DNA of 64,000 bases from Linnemannia hyalina (taxonomy: Eukaryota > Mortierellomycota > Mortierellomycetes > Mortierellales > Mortierellaceae): the NCBI GenBank assembly GCA_019671135.1, contig JAHRHY010000006.1, positions 1,116,001 to 1,180,000 on the forward strand. The letters run 5' to 3'. Shown one piece after another: positions 1-10,482 of this stretch. The number at the start of each line of letters is the position of its first letter. Position 1 is the first letter of the stretch. Below the pieces are notes generated by a model. It saw only the letters and a list, made by a program, of their open reading frames with translations, did no database searches and was not told the DNA's origin. The translations under genes were made by a program, and so were the position numbers.

Positions 1-34
1 CGCACAAAGTACTACGAAAGGGAATATGGAAAGG

Positions 35-42
35 TATAAAAA
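35..42 (+). promoter_or_regulatory. TATA box of the secreted-protein gene
   Basis: TATAAAAA lies about 97 nt upstream of the ATG at 139, with a CT-rich then A-rich leader between them. This is a plausible core promoter element for a well-expressed fungal gene. It is seen directly; promoter activity is inferred. Confidence 0.6.
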
Positions 43-138
43 GACCCGATCTGCCCTCTTGCAAGAAGAAAAAAAGCATATATCTCACCTCTCTCTCTTT
101 CATCACACAACAATAATAATAACAATTAGACATCCAAA

Positions 139-983
139 ATGACACGATTCACATCTTTGGTAGCCATCTTCGCCCTGGTCATTGCCACCATCGCACTCAC
201 AACCGCAGCCCCTGTCCCCACTCCAACCGGCATCCTCACTATCGATGAACTCAAGGCTGCCGCCAATGGCACCTGTCCACCCCAGACCTCAGGCGAAATC
301 ATCAGCTGCGAAGATGCCCTACCCTACATCAACGATGCCATCACAAAGTATGTCACATCGCCTCCTCCTTGCTTCCCTTTACTTACTTCTTTACATCCAA
401 CTAACCTTGCAACTCTTGCTCTTGTTCACATTGATAGATACAACCTGGCGAAAAGAGGACAACGAGCAGCATACATCGCTACAATGCTTTTTGAGAGCGG
501 CAACTTGAAGTACAACCATAACCTAGTCCATGCAACCCAAGGAAGTAAGTACCTTACCTGGCCCCTCGTAGCAATATAATCGACATAAACAGAGACGACA
601 ATGGGAGTGCGTTTCACTTTTCAATTTATTAACCTTATCAAACTCCCCTTTTCTTTCCTTGATGCATTAACCAACCAGCTCGATCAATGCTCCCTCAACC
701 ATCACTCGAAAAGTTCGTGAGTGCCAACGCCGACATCCAGACCTTGGTCGCAACTTACCCCGCCGACACACTTCTAGTCGACATTTTGATCAACAACCAC
801 CTCGACTTTTTGCCCGGTGCATGGTGGACAGTTTCAGGTCCTAAATGCTCTGGCCATGCTGGTGCTCTCGATGGCACCGTCACTACCTTTTTGCAGTGGG
901 AGATTGACTGTATCAATGGTGGTGTTGAAACCCTTTTCGATCGTAGTGCTGTCTTTGGAGTCGTCTACCAGAGCATCCACTAA
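139..983 (+). CDS. Small secreted protein of unknown function (206 aa, 3 exons)
   Basis: Exons 139-347, 438-544 and 679-983 join in phase through GTATGT/ATAG and GTAAGT/CAG introns to give 206 residues. Residues 1-23 form a signal peptide (MTRFTSLVAIFALV..., cleavage near APVPTP), so the product is secreted or cell-wall located. The centre carries MLFESGNLKYNHNL followed, across the second splice, by QGTRSM. I recognise this pattern from uncharacterised fungal secreted proteins, but no catalytic activity can be assigned. The C-terminal half has WWTVSGPKC and two further cysteines, compatible with disulfide bonds. A TATA box lies upstream and an AATAAA signal lies about 125 nt after the stop. 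The correctness of the gene model is more certain than its role. Confidence 0.85.
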
Positions 984-1107
984 TCTATAGGAGAAGAGCG
1001 CTATAACAGCATCGTTCTCCTTTGCACACCCAAAAAAAAAAAAAAAAACTCATACCTCCTGTCATTGTCTCGTGTTCTCCTGTATTCTAGTATCCTTTGC
1101 GACACAA

Positions 1108-1113
1108 AATAAA
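1108..1113 (+). terminator. Poly(A) signal AATAAA of the secreted-protein gene
   Basis: AATAAA occurs 125 nt after the stop codon at 983, following an A-rich run at about 1032-1050. It is a plausible 3' end signal for the upstream gene. Confidence 0.45.
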
Positions 1114-2289
1114 AAATCAATAGACAAACAAACTTTCTTCAGAACCTACCTTAACGTCCAAAGTACAGGAACAACTAATCCGATTTAACGACATTCACAT
1201 CCACGTCCACTCTCCGCATTGATAACCTCCAAAAAAGAACGTGGAAGCAGTGCTCAATTGCCCGATCTCTTTGGAGAGTGCTTGTCACAATCTTCTACAC
1301 AATAGCAGCGCCAGTCCAAGCACTCGACTTTGAATAGCTACAGCAGCGACGCGACATCTATACCATCGCCAACGCCAAAGAGGGAGGTCCAAACTCGTTG
1401 CAGATAGTGGGGTGGGTGAGTCATATTTTTTGGGCGTTGGTTGGCTGTTGAAGATGCCTTCTTTCATAATGGCTGGAGTGTTGTCTGTGTGGGTGGGAGT
1501 GGAGGACCTTGGACTCGCACGAGGGTCGGGGCATGAGAGGGATGGAGAGCCGGTATAGTAAGATAGAAAGAAGGGTATGTGTGTGGCATAGAAGGAGTAA
1601 AAGGCAGAGAAAAAGGAGAAAAGGGAAGGAAAGAAAGAAGAAAGAACAATGAACAAAGAACAAAGACGAAAGAAGAAAGAAAATGTAAAAGAAAGGAAAA
1701 TGAAGGATGGGGATCTTTATACCTCGCCATCCTGGCGATGCTTGCCTTGCCGTCATGTCATGAGTTCGCGTCCAAGGTCCAGCTTGCCCAAATCAAAACA
1801 CATCCTCTTTGTCTATTGGTCGCTTGATTTCCTGACGCCACAAGGCCTACTTTCATCTTCTTCCGGGCCCATGACTTTTACCAATGGCTCAGGCACCGAT
1901 GTGCGCCAGACCCTTGGTGTCAACCCTGTGCATTTCAGATCCTGGGTCATGCCTGTATTGGCACTAGGCTTGATGCGTAGACAAATGATTTGGAAGGCAT
2001 CTTCAACACAGCGATGAATGGCGTTCAATGAGAGACAGAGTTTCCTTTGTACGTCTAGTCGCCTTTTTTTTTTTTACTCGTCTTATCTTTACAATTGGTT
2101 GCCATCTCCTCTCCAACAAACAAGGTGAGAGATGAGACAAAATAATCAATCCAATAATTCGGATTCAGGTACAAACCACGACCAAAACTTAATCTCCGTC
2201 TCCCACTCTATCACACACACACAACCATGCTCCCTCCTTCATCACCATACACCGCCATGGCGACAAAACAAAAAAAAACAAAAAAGAGA
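1114..2289. other. Intergenic region without a supported gene
   Basis: About 1.2 kb between the secreted-protein gene and the tRNA. It holds purine-rich sequence (GAAAG tracts, 1560-1700) that produces short mutually overlapping frames on both strands, but no frame shows splice-supported continuity, a signal peptide or a known motif. I see no gene here. Confidence 0.5.
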
Positions 2290-2361
2290 GGTCTCGCCGA
2301 GACTCGAACTCGGATTGCAAGATTCAGAGTCTTGATTGCTAACCAATTACAACACGAAACC
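2290..2361 (-). tRNA. tRNA-Gln (anticodon CUG)
   Basis: The minus strand folds into a complete 72-nt cloverleaf. The acceptor stem GGTTTCG pairs with CGAGACC (one G-U pair). The D arm is TTGT/GCAA. The anticodon stem CAAGA/TCTTG encloses the loop CTCTGAA, so the anticodon is CTG. The T arm is CCGAG-TTCGAGT-CTCGG. No intron is present. A run of six T on the minus strand (plus 2280-2285) directly follows the 3' end and fits an RNA polymerase III terminator. It decodes CAG as glutamine. Confidence 0.95.
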
Positions 2362-2942
2362 GTAGAAGCTCTGTTTTCGAGATGAGTGCCTTGAATTCTG
2401 GCGCCGATTTAAACCCTGAGGTATCAATTGAGGTGTAGTATTTGCGATTTTCGGAAGATGGCTGAGTGAGGCCGACTTAGCGGATCGATAAGGGGTTCTA
2501 GGTGCCCGTACGGTGTTGGTGAGATCAGTGTGCATTAATAGTGCAAGTTTTAGGAGAGTTTGATATGTATGTTTTTGAGGAAAACAATAAAAAGGTTCAT
2601 GGATGGATATGTTGATGTAACAGGGCGAGGTGACGGTTTCGTCAAACTTGACGCGTCTACATTTTTTTTTCCGACTGCCAACGCACAGAGTATTAGATCG
2701 TCGGTTTAGTAGGAATGATGTAGCACGAAACAACACAAACACCCTCGAGAATGGCCATAAAAAAATAGAAAAGGAGTAGTGTATCTGGTGTATCTTTATT
2801 GTTGTAGTTGTTTGAAAGTTAAGTTACGAAAGGAAACTGCATGAGAGTGGTGAAAGTAAATGGGAATGATGAAAAAGAAGTAGGAGCCATGGAAAAAAAA
2901 AATAGGAGCAAAAAAACATAAAATGTGTATTGATAAAAAAAT
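2362..2942. other. Spacer between tRNA and ABC transporter
   Basis: About 580 nt holding the 5' flank of the tRNA and the 3' untranslated region of the ABCC transporter (both on the minus strand). The part next to the transporter stop is A/T-rich. A 131-codon frame (2347-2742, minus) overlaps the tRNA and has no protein-like features. No gene is seen. Confidence 0.5.
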
Positions 2943-5900
2943 TTAGGCCGAGGCGCGTCGCTCTTTGGCTTCAGAGATGGCGAGGAGAGAATCAAGTTCG
3001 GTCGACTGCTCACACAACTCTCTGAACAAACTTCCCTCCTGTCGCATCAAGGTATAGGGCTTGTCAAACTCGGCAACCTCACCAGCCTGCATGACGAGGA
3101 CACGATCAAAGTCGGCAATGGTGCGGATACGATGGGCAATGGTGATGATAGTCGCGTCAATCATCTCCTCGCGAATGGTCGTCTGGATCTTGAGGTCTGT
3201 CTCGAAATCGACACTGGCAGTGGCCTCGTCCATGATGATGATCTTAGACGAACGAACAAGGGCGCGGGCAAGGGCGATCAGCTGGCGCTGACCTTGAGAA
3301 AAGTTGGAGCCGCCTTGTTGGACCTCGGTGTCGAGTGTGATCTGGGATGGGTCAATTGTCGTCTCGGCTTCCTCAGAGGGCGAAGCTGTCGTCTCTTGGT
3401 CGTGGGTCGATGGTGCTTGAGAGTTGTTGGACGAGTTGGAGTCAGGGGTTGGAGTGTTGCTGCTGGCTTTGGTCGCAGTTGCTGGAATGATATGGCTTCG
3501 ACGCAAGGCTTCCCAGAGCTCAATGTCCTCGCGCTCACCAAAGGGATCCAAGTTGAAGCGAAGGGTACCCATGAACAGAATCGGGTCTTGTGGGATGATA
3601 GTCAGGTTGGATCGCAAGTCATGAAGCCCAATCTGGGAGACATCTATGTCATCGATCCGGATCGTGCCCGAGGTTGGCTCAAGGATACGGAGGAGACTGA
3701 TCGCGAGTGTAGACTTGCCAGAACCAGTTCGACCGACAACACCGACCTTCTCTCCACCTCTGATCGACAGAGAGACGTCCTTGATGACAACGGGACTGTC
3801 GGGTGAATACTTGACGGTGAGATGCTCGATCGAGATCTGGCCAACATGGGGCCAGGAAGCAGGAGGACGAGAACCCTCGATGACAGCAGGCGCTTCTTCT
3901 TCGACGTTCATGTACTCAATGATGCGCTCGAGCGAGTTCATGTTCATCTCGTTTTGAGCGTAGCCGCGGATCATCCAGGAAACGCACATGTTGAACATTG
4001 TCGAGTAGCTCAGACACAACCCCGCCCAGCCAGACTCTATCTGACCCCAACGCTGGAGAATCAATAGGCCGGTGCAGAAGGACACCAGTGCGCTGGTCAA
4101 ATCGAGACGCCAGCCCAACCAACGACTAGCTGACCAGAGCCAATAGTAGGCACGGTTGTTTTCATCCAGGTTGGACAGGTTCTTGGCTTGGAATCGACGC
4201 TCAAAACCATAGGCACGAATAGTGGTGAGGCCGTTCACGGTTTCGTTGAAGTGGTTCAGGATAGGTGAACGAGAGACAGAATTCAGACGCTTGAGGTCGC
4301 GGGAGACGGGGACATAGAGAACCGCGATAGCAATGTAGACACCAATGATAAAGGAGGCAGGGATTGCAAAGAGGGGCATGTTGATGGAGATAACGAACCC
4401 AGTGGACATGATCATGATGGACGAAAACATCAAAGTCATGAGAGAGTGAATGAGCCCGTTGTCAACAGTGGCAATGTCTGCGCTGAACCGGTTGATGATT
4501 CGCCCGACGGGCGTGGTGTCAAAGAAACGAGACCTTGCGCGGGAAATCTTGTGGAGCAACTGAGCGTGGATATATCTGGATCCATTGATGTTGAGGACCG
4601 CCATCGCGTAGTACGTGGAAAAGCAGCTGATGATCATGGGGATGAGGCCCAAGAGAACGTAGACACCGATGTAGAAGCCGACGTTGACCGATTCCGGCGT
4701 GCCCTCTCCAAAGGCCGCCATGGTGATGGCACCGTACGTGCTTCCATTCCCTGGAGCGAATACTTCCTTGACTGAAGCAACAACAGGTTCCGGAATTACA
4801 GCATGAGCAGCATCGAGAACCAACGAGCCGGTCGTCTCTGCCATCTTGTTCGCCCAGATAGCTAGCCAAGACTTTTCGGCTACAACGGCGGCCTGATCGA
4901 GGGCGTAGATACCCACAAGGAGGACCCAAGCAATCCAGCCACCAGTTGCAAAGAAGTAGTACTTGTAGATCTTGAGTGAAACAGTCCCCTCTGCTTTCGT
5001 CTCCTCATCCTTGGGCTTGACCGGCGATGCTGCCTTCTTGCCGTCCTTCAGATCCGTGGCGCTCTTGTCTCCGTCAAGAGTATCGACCTCGCTGGACTGG
5101 TCCGAGACGGTAGCCGGAAGTGTGACATGGTCGATCCAGCCGTGGTGAATGCAGTCCTCAGGGGTTCCAGAACCGACTACTTTGCCCTTGTCCAGAACAA
5201 CAACGTACCTCGCGGCGCTGAGGGTCAACTGGACTTGATGTGTAGCCATGAGGATTGTACGTCCATCCAGGAGGGGGCCATTCAGCGTCTGGAAGATATG
5301 GCGGCCAGTGTGTGTGTCGACAGCAGAAAGACAATCATCCAGCAGCAGGACAGATGCGTCAGAGTAAATGGCTCGAGCCAAGGAGACACGTTGCTTCTGG
5401 CCGCCAGACAAGGTAATACCCTGCTCACCAATCTCGGTCAAGTCGCGATGCTCGAGGACATCCAGATCGGTGGTCAACGCGCAGCCCTCGAGGACGGCAC
5501 TGTAGCGTTCCTGGTTGAGGGCCTTGCCAAAAAGAATGTTGTCGCGAACGGTGCCGTTCTGAAGCCAAGCAGTCTGAGCGACATAGGCGATGCCGGAACC
5601 ACGGTCGTTGGAGTGGTTGCTGTAGTCGAGGCGAGGCAGATACATATGTCCTTCGATGCGCTCGAGCTCACCGAGGAGAGCGAGGAGGAGGGCTGACTTT
5701 CCGGATCCGGTAAGGCCGACAATAAGTGACAGTTCTCCAACAGGAAAGTCGGCCGAGACGTTTGTCAACTGGAAGCGTTCAATGACAGCCTCAGGCTCTG
5801 GAGCAGGGGCATCGATCGGAGAGCTGTCGTTTCCTTGTTCGGTAGGAGTCGGTGCCTTGGAGAATTTGGACTTGAGGTTCTGGAACCAACCTGCCTTCGG

Positions 5901-8107
5901 GGCTGATTTAACAGCCTTGACTTTCTTGCTAGGCCAGGAGAAAGTGGCGCGAACGAAACCGATGACGGGGTGCGAAGCAACGTGGGCAGTTGGAGCTGTG
6001 GAAGAGGAGCGGGTCTTGACATCGATCTTTGTCAGAGTTGTGTCTCTCTCGACGTCCTCTTCATCCAGAAAGGTGCTAATGCGACGCAGCGCGACAACAG
6101 TCTCCATCGTCGAAATGAAGGTCCAAGGGAGGGTAGACAGGGACGAGCTCAAGATCTCAAATAGCGAGAGAGTCGTAAATAGGACAGAGGCGGTGATAGT
6201 GTGGCCATAGAAGACGGTGTAGGCGACAAGGAGGACGACCATATTGACAAGGGGCATGATGGACCAGGCGATATTGGCAAAAGACATCTTGGTGTACAAC
6301 GTCTTGTTGTCTTTCAGCTCCTTTTCGCGAGCTTCCGTGATCTTTTCGACAAACTTGGACTCCCAACCAAAGTACTTGACTGTGCGCATTCCAGAGAGCA
6401 TCTCTGTCAAGATATCCATCCGGTCGTCCTTGGACTCCATGATGCTGTTGAACAGCCGCATGAACACCGATGCGAGAATGGCTGGGAGTGGCATAGTAAC
6501 AATCATAAACCCGATACCGACAACTGCTGCTGGGCCCAGGAGGCGGTAGAGGCCAATGGACGAGAGTACAGCCTGTAGAGGGAGACCATAGAGCTGATCC
6601 ATGGAGACGATACTCCCTTCAATAGTTGACACATCGACTGCGACCAAGTCTATTTCAGTGCGTAATAAATAAGGCGGATCTGGTTAGCTTGCTCTTCAAC
6701 ATCTGTGCGTACGAATAGCCCTGCGTCTGCGAAAAGAAAGGAGAAAACGAGATAGCACACAAACAAAAAGAAACTCACTGGAGATGTTAGCAGACTTGTC
6801 CTTCTTTCGGTTTCCTTCCTCGTCTTCTTTGAACTCGGTAGAGGAAGCAATGTCCTTTCGGCGGAGTGACTTTTTGAAGACCTCGGTGTTGATGATTGAG
6901 GTGGTCTTGAGGGCTAAACGGCGGGCAAAACGATAAGAGCCATTTTGACAGACGGAAGCCGCCAGTGTTGTCGCAAGTAATGCAAAAACCCAGACGTAGT
7001 TGCTGGCGGTAGGAGGGCCACAGTCCTTGCACTCGATGTAGGCGATGATGTTCTTGGAACAGAGAGGCGCTGCAATGAGGAAGACGCTGTGAGGGATGCT
7101 CCACATGATCTGGATAAACGCGTCTTTCTTGAGGGCAGCAAACAGCGAACGAACGAGCGACTTTCTCCTATCGGATGCACACATAAACAACCTGTGTGAG
7201 TTGCAACCCAAAAAAATAAGTCGAGTAAGCGATATAGTGTGCTGATGTTGCACATATACTTACTTGACCAACGTGAACTGGTTGGAGGTGGTCAAGGACA
7301 AGTCTTCGGCCTCGAGATTAGGGAGATCGGATTCCTGCAACACCCTCTTGTACCCGAGGTAGACCAATGAGTTGACCCATGCAAATGTCAATATGGAGTA
7401 CACGGACGCCGCGCTTTCGGACGAGACAGCGACGGGAATCTCCCCTCGTTGTTTCTTGATAAGGTTCGATGGCTGGTAAGGGCGAGTCAAAAGGGACACC
7501 CAAACCAATAGGGCTGCGGTCAACCATGCGGCGTCTTGCAACTTGTACTCCAACACCCACTCGGAGACGGGTTGCGACAATGATCCGGAGTAATAGATTC
7601 CGAGCGACATGAGGACCAGCTCGAGAACATAAAAGAGATCCAGCTGGAGACGAATCCAGAACCGATAAGCTGTTGTGGGGCGAAGCAAGAACACGAATGC
7701 CAGGACAAGCGCATAGGACCAAGGGAGGATGGTGGCAGAGATGACCAGGCGACTTGGTTGTTCGTTGTTGTTGTCTGTTTGTCCGGGATTGAAGTGAACA
7801 AAGGAGAACACGGCTAGACCCAGTTGGAGAGCAGTCAATCCTAATCTGGCAAGGTTGATGCCCAATGCGACTACTGAGGCATGAGTCGATGATCGTGTGC
7901 TGTTGTTGGCTCTGTCAAGGTTGTTGGCTGTGTTGTCGAGGTCGTCGGAGTTGTCGAGGTCGTCCGAGTTGTCGGTGGATCGGATAGGCTCGTACTGATC
8001 CAAATGAATGGATTTTCTGGAGAGATAGACAAGCAGCAGTGCTGATGCGAATGGGTACGCTAAGGGCAGAGCTGTTCCTGCCAACCTAGAGTAGTGCGAT
8101 TTTAACG

Positions 8108-8144
<37 letters not shown>

Positions 8145-8237
8145 TGGTTAGTAGAAATAGACAAGGTAAACAGTTACTGTGAGCAGAAAGAACAAAACAA
8201 ATCCGTCTATTCTTGCCTACCTCAGAGCGTCGTTCAT
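2943..8237 (-). CDS. ABCC (MRP/Ycf1-type) full-length ABC transporter
   Basis: Four exons (8237-8221, 8085-7264, 7167-6779, 6649-2943) give 1644 residues with the ABCC order TMD0-TMD1-NBD1-TMD2-NBD2. The first coding exon is only 17 nt (MNDAL plus two bases). It was chosen because the next exon has no ATG and because a TATA box lies 110 nt upstream. NBD1 has Walker A GLTGSGKS (about 721-728), signature LSGGQKQR (about 823) and Walker B VLLLDD (about 843), with Asp replacing the catalytic Glu as is usual in ABCC NBD1. NBD2 has GRTGSGKS (about 1382), FSQGQRQ (about 1526) and IIIMDEATASVD (about 1546), with the catalytic Glu present. Family knowledge suggests ATP-driven export or vacuolar sequestration of organic anions and glutathione conjugates; the actual substrate cannot be read from sequence. 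A Ser/Thr-rich insert of about 40 residues sits inside NBD2 before the signature. Confidence 0.93.
8112..8141. repeat. (AG)n microsatellite in ABCC intron 1
   Basis: About 15 uninterrupted AG dinucleotides lie inside the first intron of the transporter gene. Read on the coding strand it is a CT tract just upstream of the acceptor, where it can serve as the polypyrimidine stretch. Confidence 0.9.
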
Positions 8238-8345
8238 GAGCAGGAGGATGTCAGACAAAAGGCGAGGTGTTGATGGTTGTTGGGGGTGGGGGATGGCGGC
8301 GGTGATTTGGTGGGATGGGTGAGCGGATGGTATTCCGGCGAGTCC

Positions 8346-8353
8346 TTTTTATA
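8346..8353 (-). promoter_or_regulatory. TATA box of the ABCC transporter gene
   Basis: TATAAAAA on the minus strand, about 110 nt upstream of the ATG at 8237. Its position supports the 17-nt first coding exon as the true start. Confidence 0.55.
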
Positions 8354-10482
8354 CCACTCGACCAGTTTATCCAGAGAAGTATCCGAGGTGGACTGTGGCT
8401 CCAATCCGTTTCCGGAAAGAGAGCGAGCGAAAGAGAGAGAGAGAGAGAGACAGAGAGTGCGTGTGATTTGTGTCCATCAGGACGGTGCATCCAATTTCGG
8501 AAGGATGGTCCGTCGTTGCCTATGCTATCGCAATTCCGTTGGGCGAGTGAGCAAAAGAGTAGTGGCTGGCGAGTGAGCGAAGAGTAATGGCTGGCGAGAG
8601 AGACAAAAAGAAGGTACATGGTCACAAAAAGGTACTCTTCTTCTTGTTTGTTTGTGCACAATCCACCACAAAAGGAAAAATAAAGACAGAAAGAAAAGGA
8701 AAAAATGGAAGCGTATGACTTCTTACAACGTCGAGAGCAATGAAGGCGTGATGCACATGTTTGCCGTGGGAATGGTGCAAGGACCTGATTGGTTGCCTCC
8801 TTCTTATCTGGTTTTTACACTTTTTTGCCTTGTACAGCCCAAAAGTGACAATTGTTTCTTGCGGATTCGTCTGGCATGGCATGGTGTTGGTGTTCTTTCT
8901 TTGACGAGTCACACGCATGGATAAAACGAGCATAGGAGAAAGGCTATGCAAAAGAGAGAGAGACAGGGAGAGAAAGAGTGGAAGAAAGAGAAAGAGAGAA
9001 AGAGGGTCGACTTGTGTGATAGTATAGGCTGTCACTTAGTATGCTTTCACCTTCGCCCACCTCGCTCTCACCTGTGCCTGGACCTGTGCCTTCACCTGTG
9101 CCTTCACCAGCTGTCTCCGGTGTCAACACCAGCTCTACCTACGCCATCACCTATACCATTACTACACGCCTACATTCGTTCTCACCTTCTCTCATCGTCT
9201 GCGCTAGAACTATGTCACCTATCCACTTGAACAGCACATGTAGATATCCCTTCTCCTTCCCCTCCGTCTTGTCATCACCCCTACCTTTCTCTATTCTCTT
9301 TGTTGGTCTTATATTTTCCATTTGTGCTCGAACACCCCTGGAGCGGCGTTCGTTCGTTGATTGTCAATGTTGGGCGTATTTGTTATTATTGTTGTTGTTG
9401 TTGACAGATGAGGGTATTCAGCCAGGGTATGGACAGAGCATGCAGAGCTAGTAACCAATGATCGATCGAGAAATAAGAGAGCGTAGAGCAAGGCGAGTGG
9501 ATTCGTGTGTTGTGTGTCCTGGCTGTGGATTTGTGTCGATTTTGATCTTTAAAAGTGCCATGCAGCAGGATAGAGTGAGAAAGAGAGAAAAGGGATCCCA
9601 TGTGCAAGTCCAACAAGGAATTAACAGTCCATCATGCAGCAGGCTCGCTGCAACAATAGCTCGTGTTGTGTCCTATGATATATACTATTTATGTAATAGT
9701 AATAATACGTGTCTGTATCTGTGCCTGTGCCTGTGCCTGTCCTCTCCTTTGATGCCCGCCCATCTCTGCCTCGTTGTGGAATACGAACGAGTTCGTTCAT
9801 CCTTCTTTTCAAGGTTAGCCAAGACGATACTGGGGGGCATCTCACATTCAATAGTGTCACCCTTCTTTCACAAAAAAAAGATTGACGATCCGCAGAAGGG
9901 TCAATCCCATCCAGGCACCATCACCTTCTACCCTGTGTCGATCTTGAACACTTCCCCCATAACTGGCTACTTCACTGTGCTTCTGAGAAATTAAAAGTGC
10001 TGTTGATCAAAAATAAAGAACGATCGTCTCTGTCACCCCACTGGAATGGACACCCTGGCGAAGGGGGCAATTGTAACAAAATAAAGAAAAGGATGAACAA
10101 GCAGGGAAACGGTCCTTCTGAGATGCAAAAATAGAGCTACATAGCAGAAAGGAACAAAAGGGAGAGGCGAGAATGGATTAATTTAGAACAATGGCGTGCA
10201 TTAGTCCTTGGGTTTTTATTTTCCTTCGTCTCTTTTGCTTCTTCTCCATTGCATATTTGTTCTTGCTGCAAGAACACCTTGCAACCCCTTGATCGTCTTT
10301 CCATTTTCAATTTCTCTCCCTACTTTTCGTCACTTTCCTTCTCACTGACCCTCCTTTTCCACTTCTTCTTCGTCCTTCTCTTCCTCTTTTCACGCTCCCT
10401 TCCTGCCTTGGTTCTCACTCAACCTCACACCTACTCCTCGCTCATTCTTCCTCGTCCTCCTACAACTTCTTTCCCATTCACC
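8354..10482. other. Intergenic region with divergent promoters and simple repeats
   Basis: About 2.1 kb between the divergent ABCC (minus) and ORP (plus) genes. It contains GA-rich tracts (8420-8455, 8950-9005), a degenerate tandem CCTGTGCCTTCA-like repeat (9068-9110), CTGTGC repeats near 9715-9740, and a pyrimidine-rich leader before the ORP start (10290-10480). Frames in it are low-complexity or antisense to each other and no gene is supported. Confidence 0.5.
9068..9110. repeat. Degenerate 12-nt tandem repeat
   Basis: The unit CCTGTGCCTTCA recurs about 3.5 times, with a GGA variant in the first copy. It is a minisatellite-like expansion in intergenic DNA. Confidence 0.7.
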
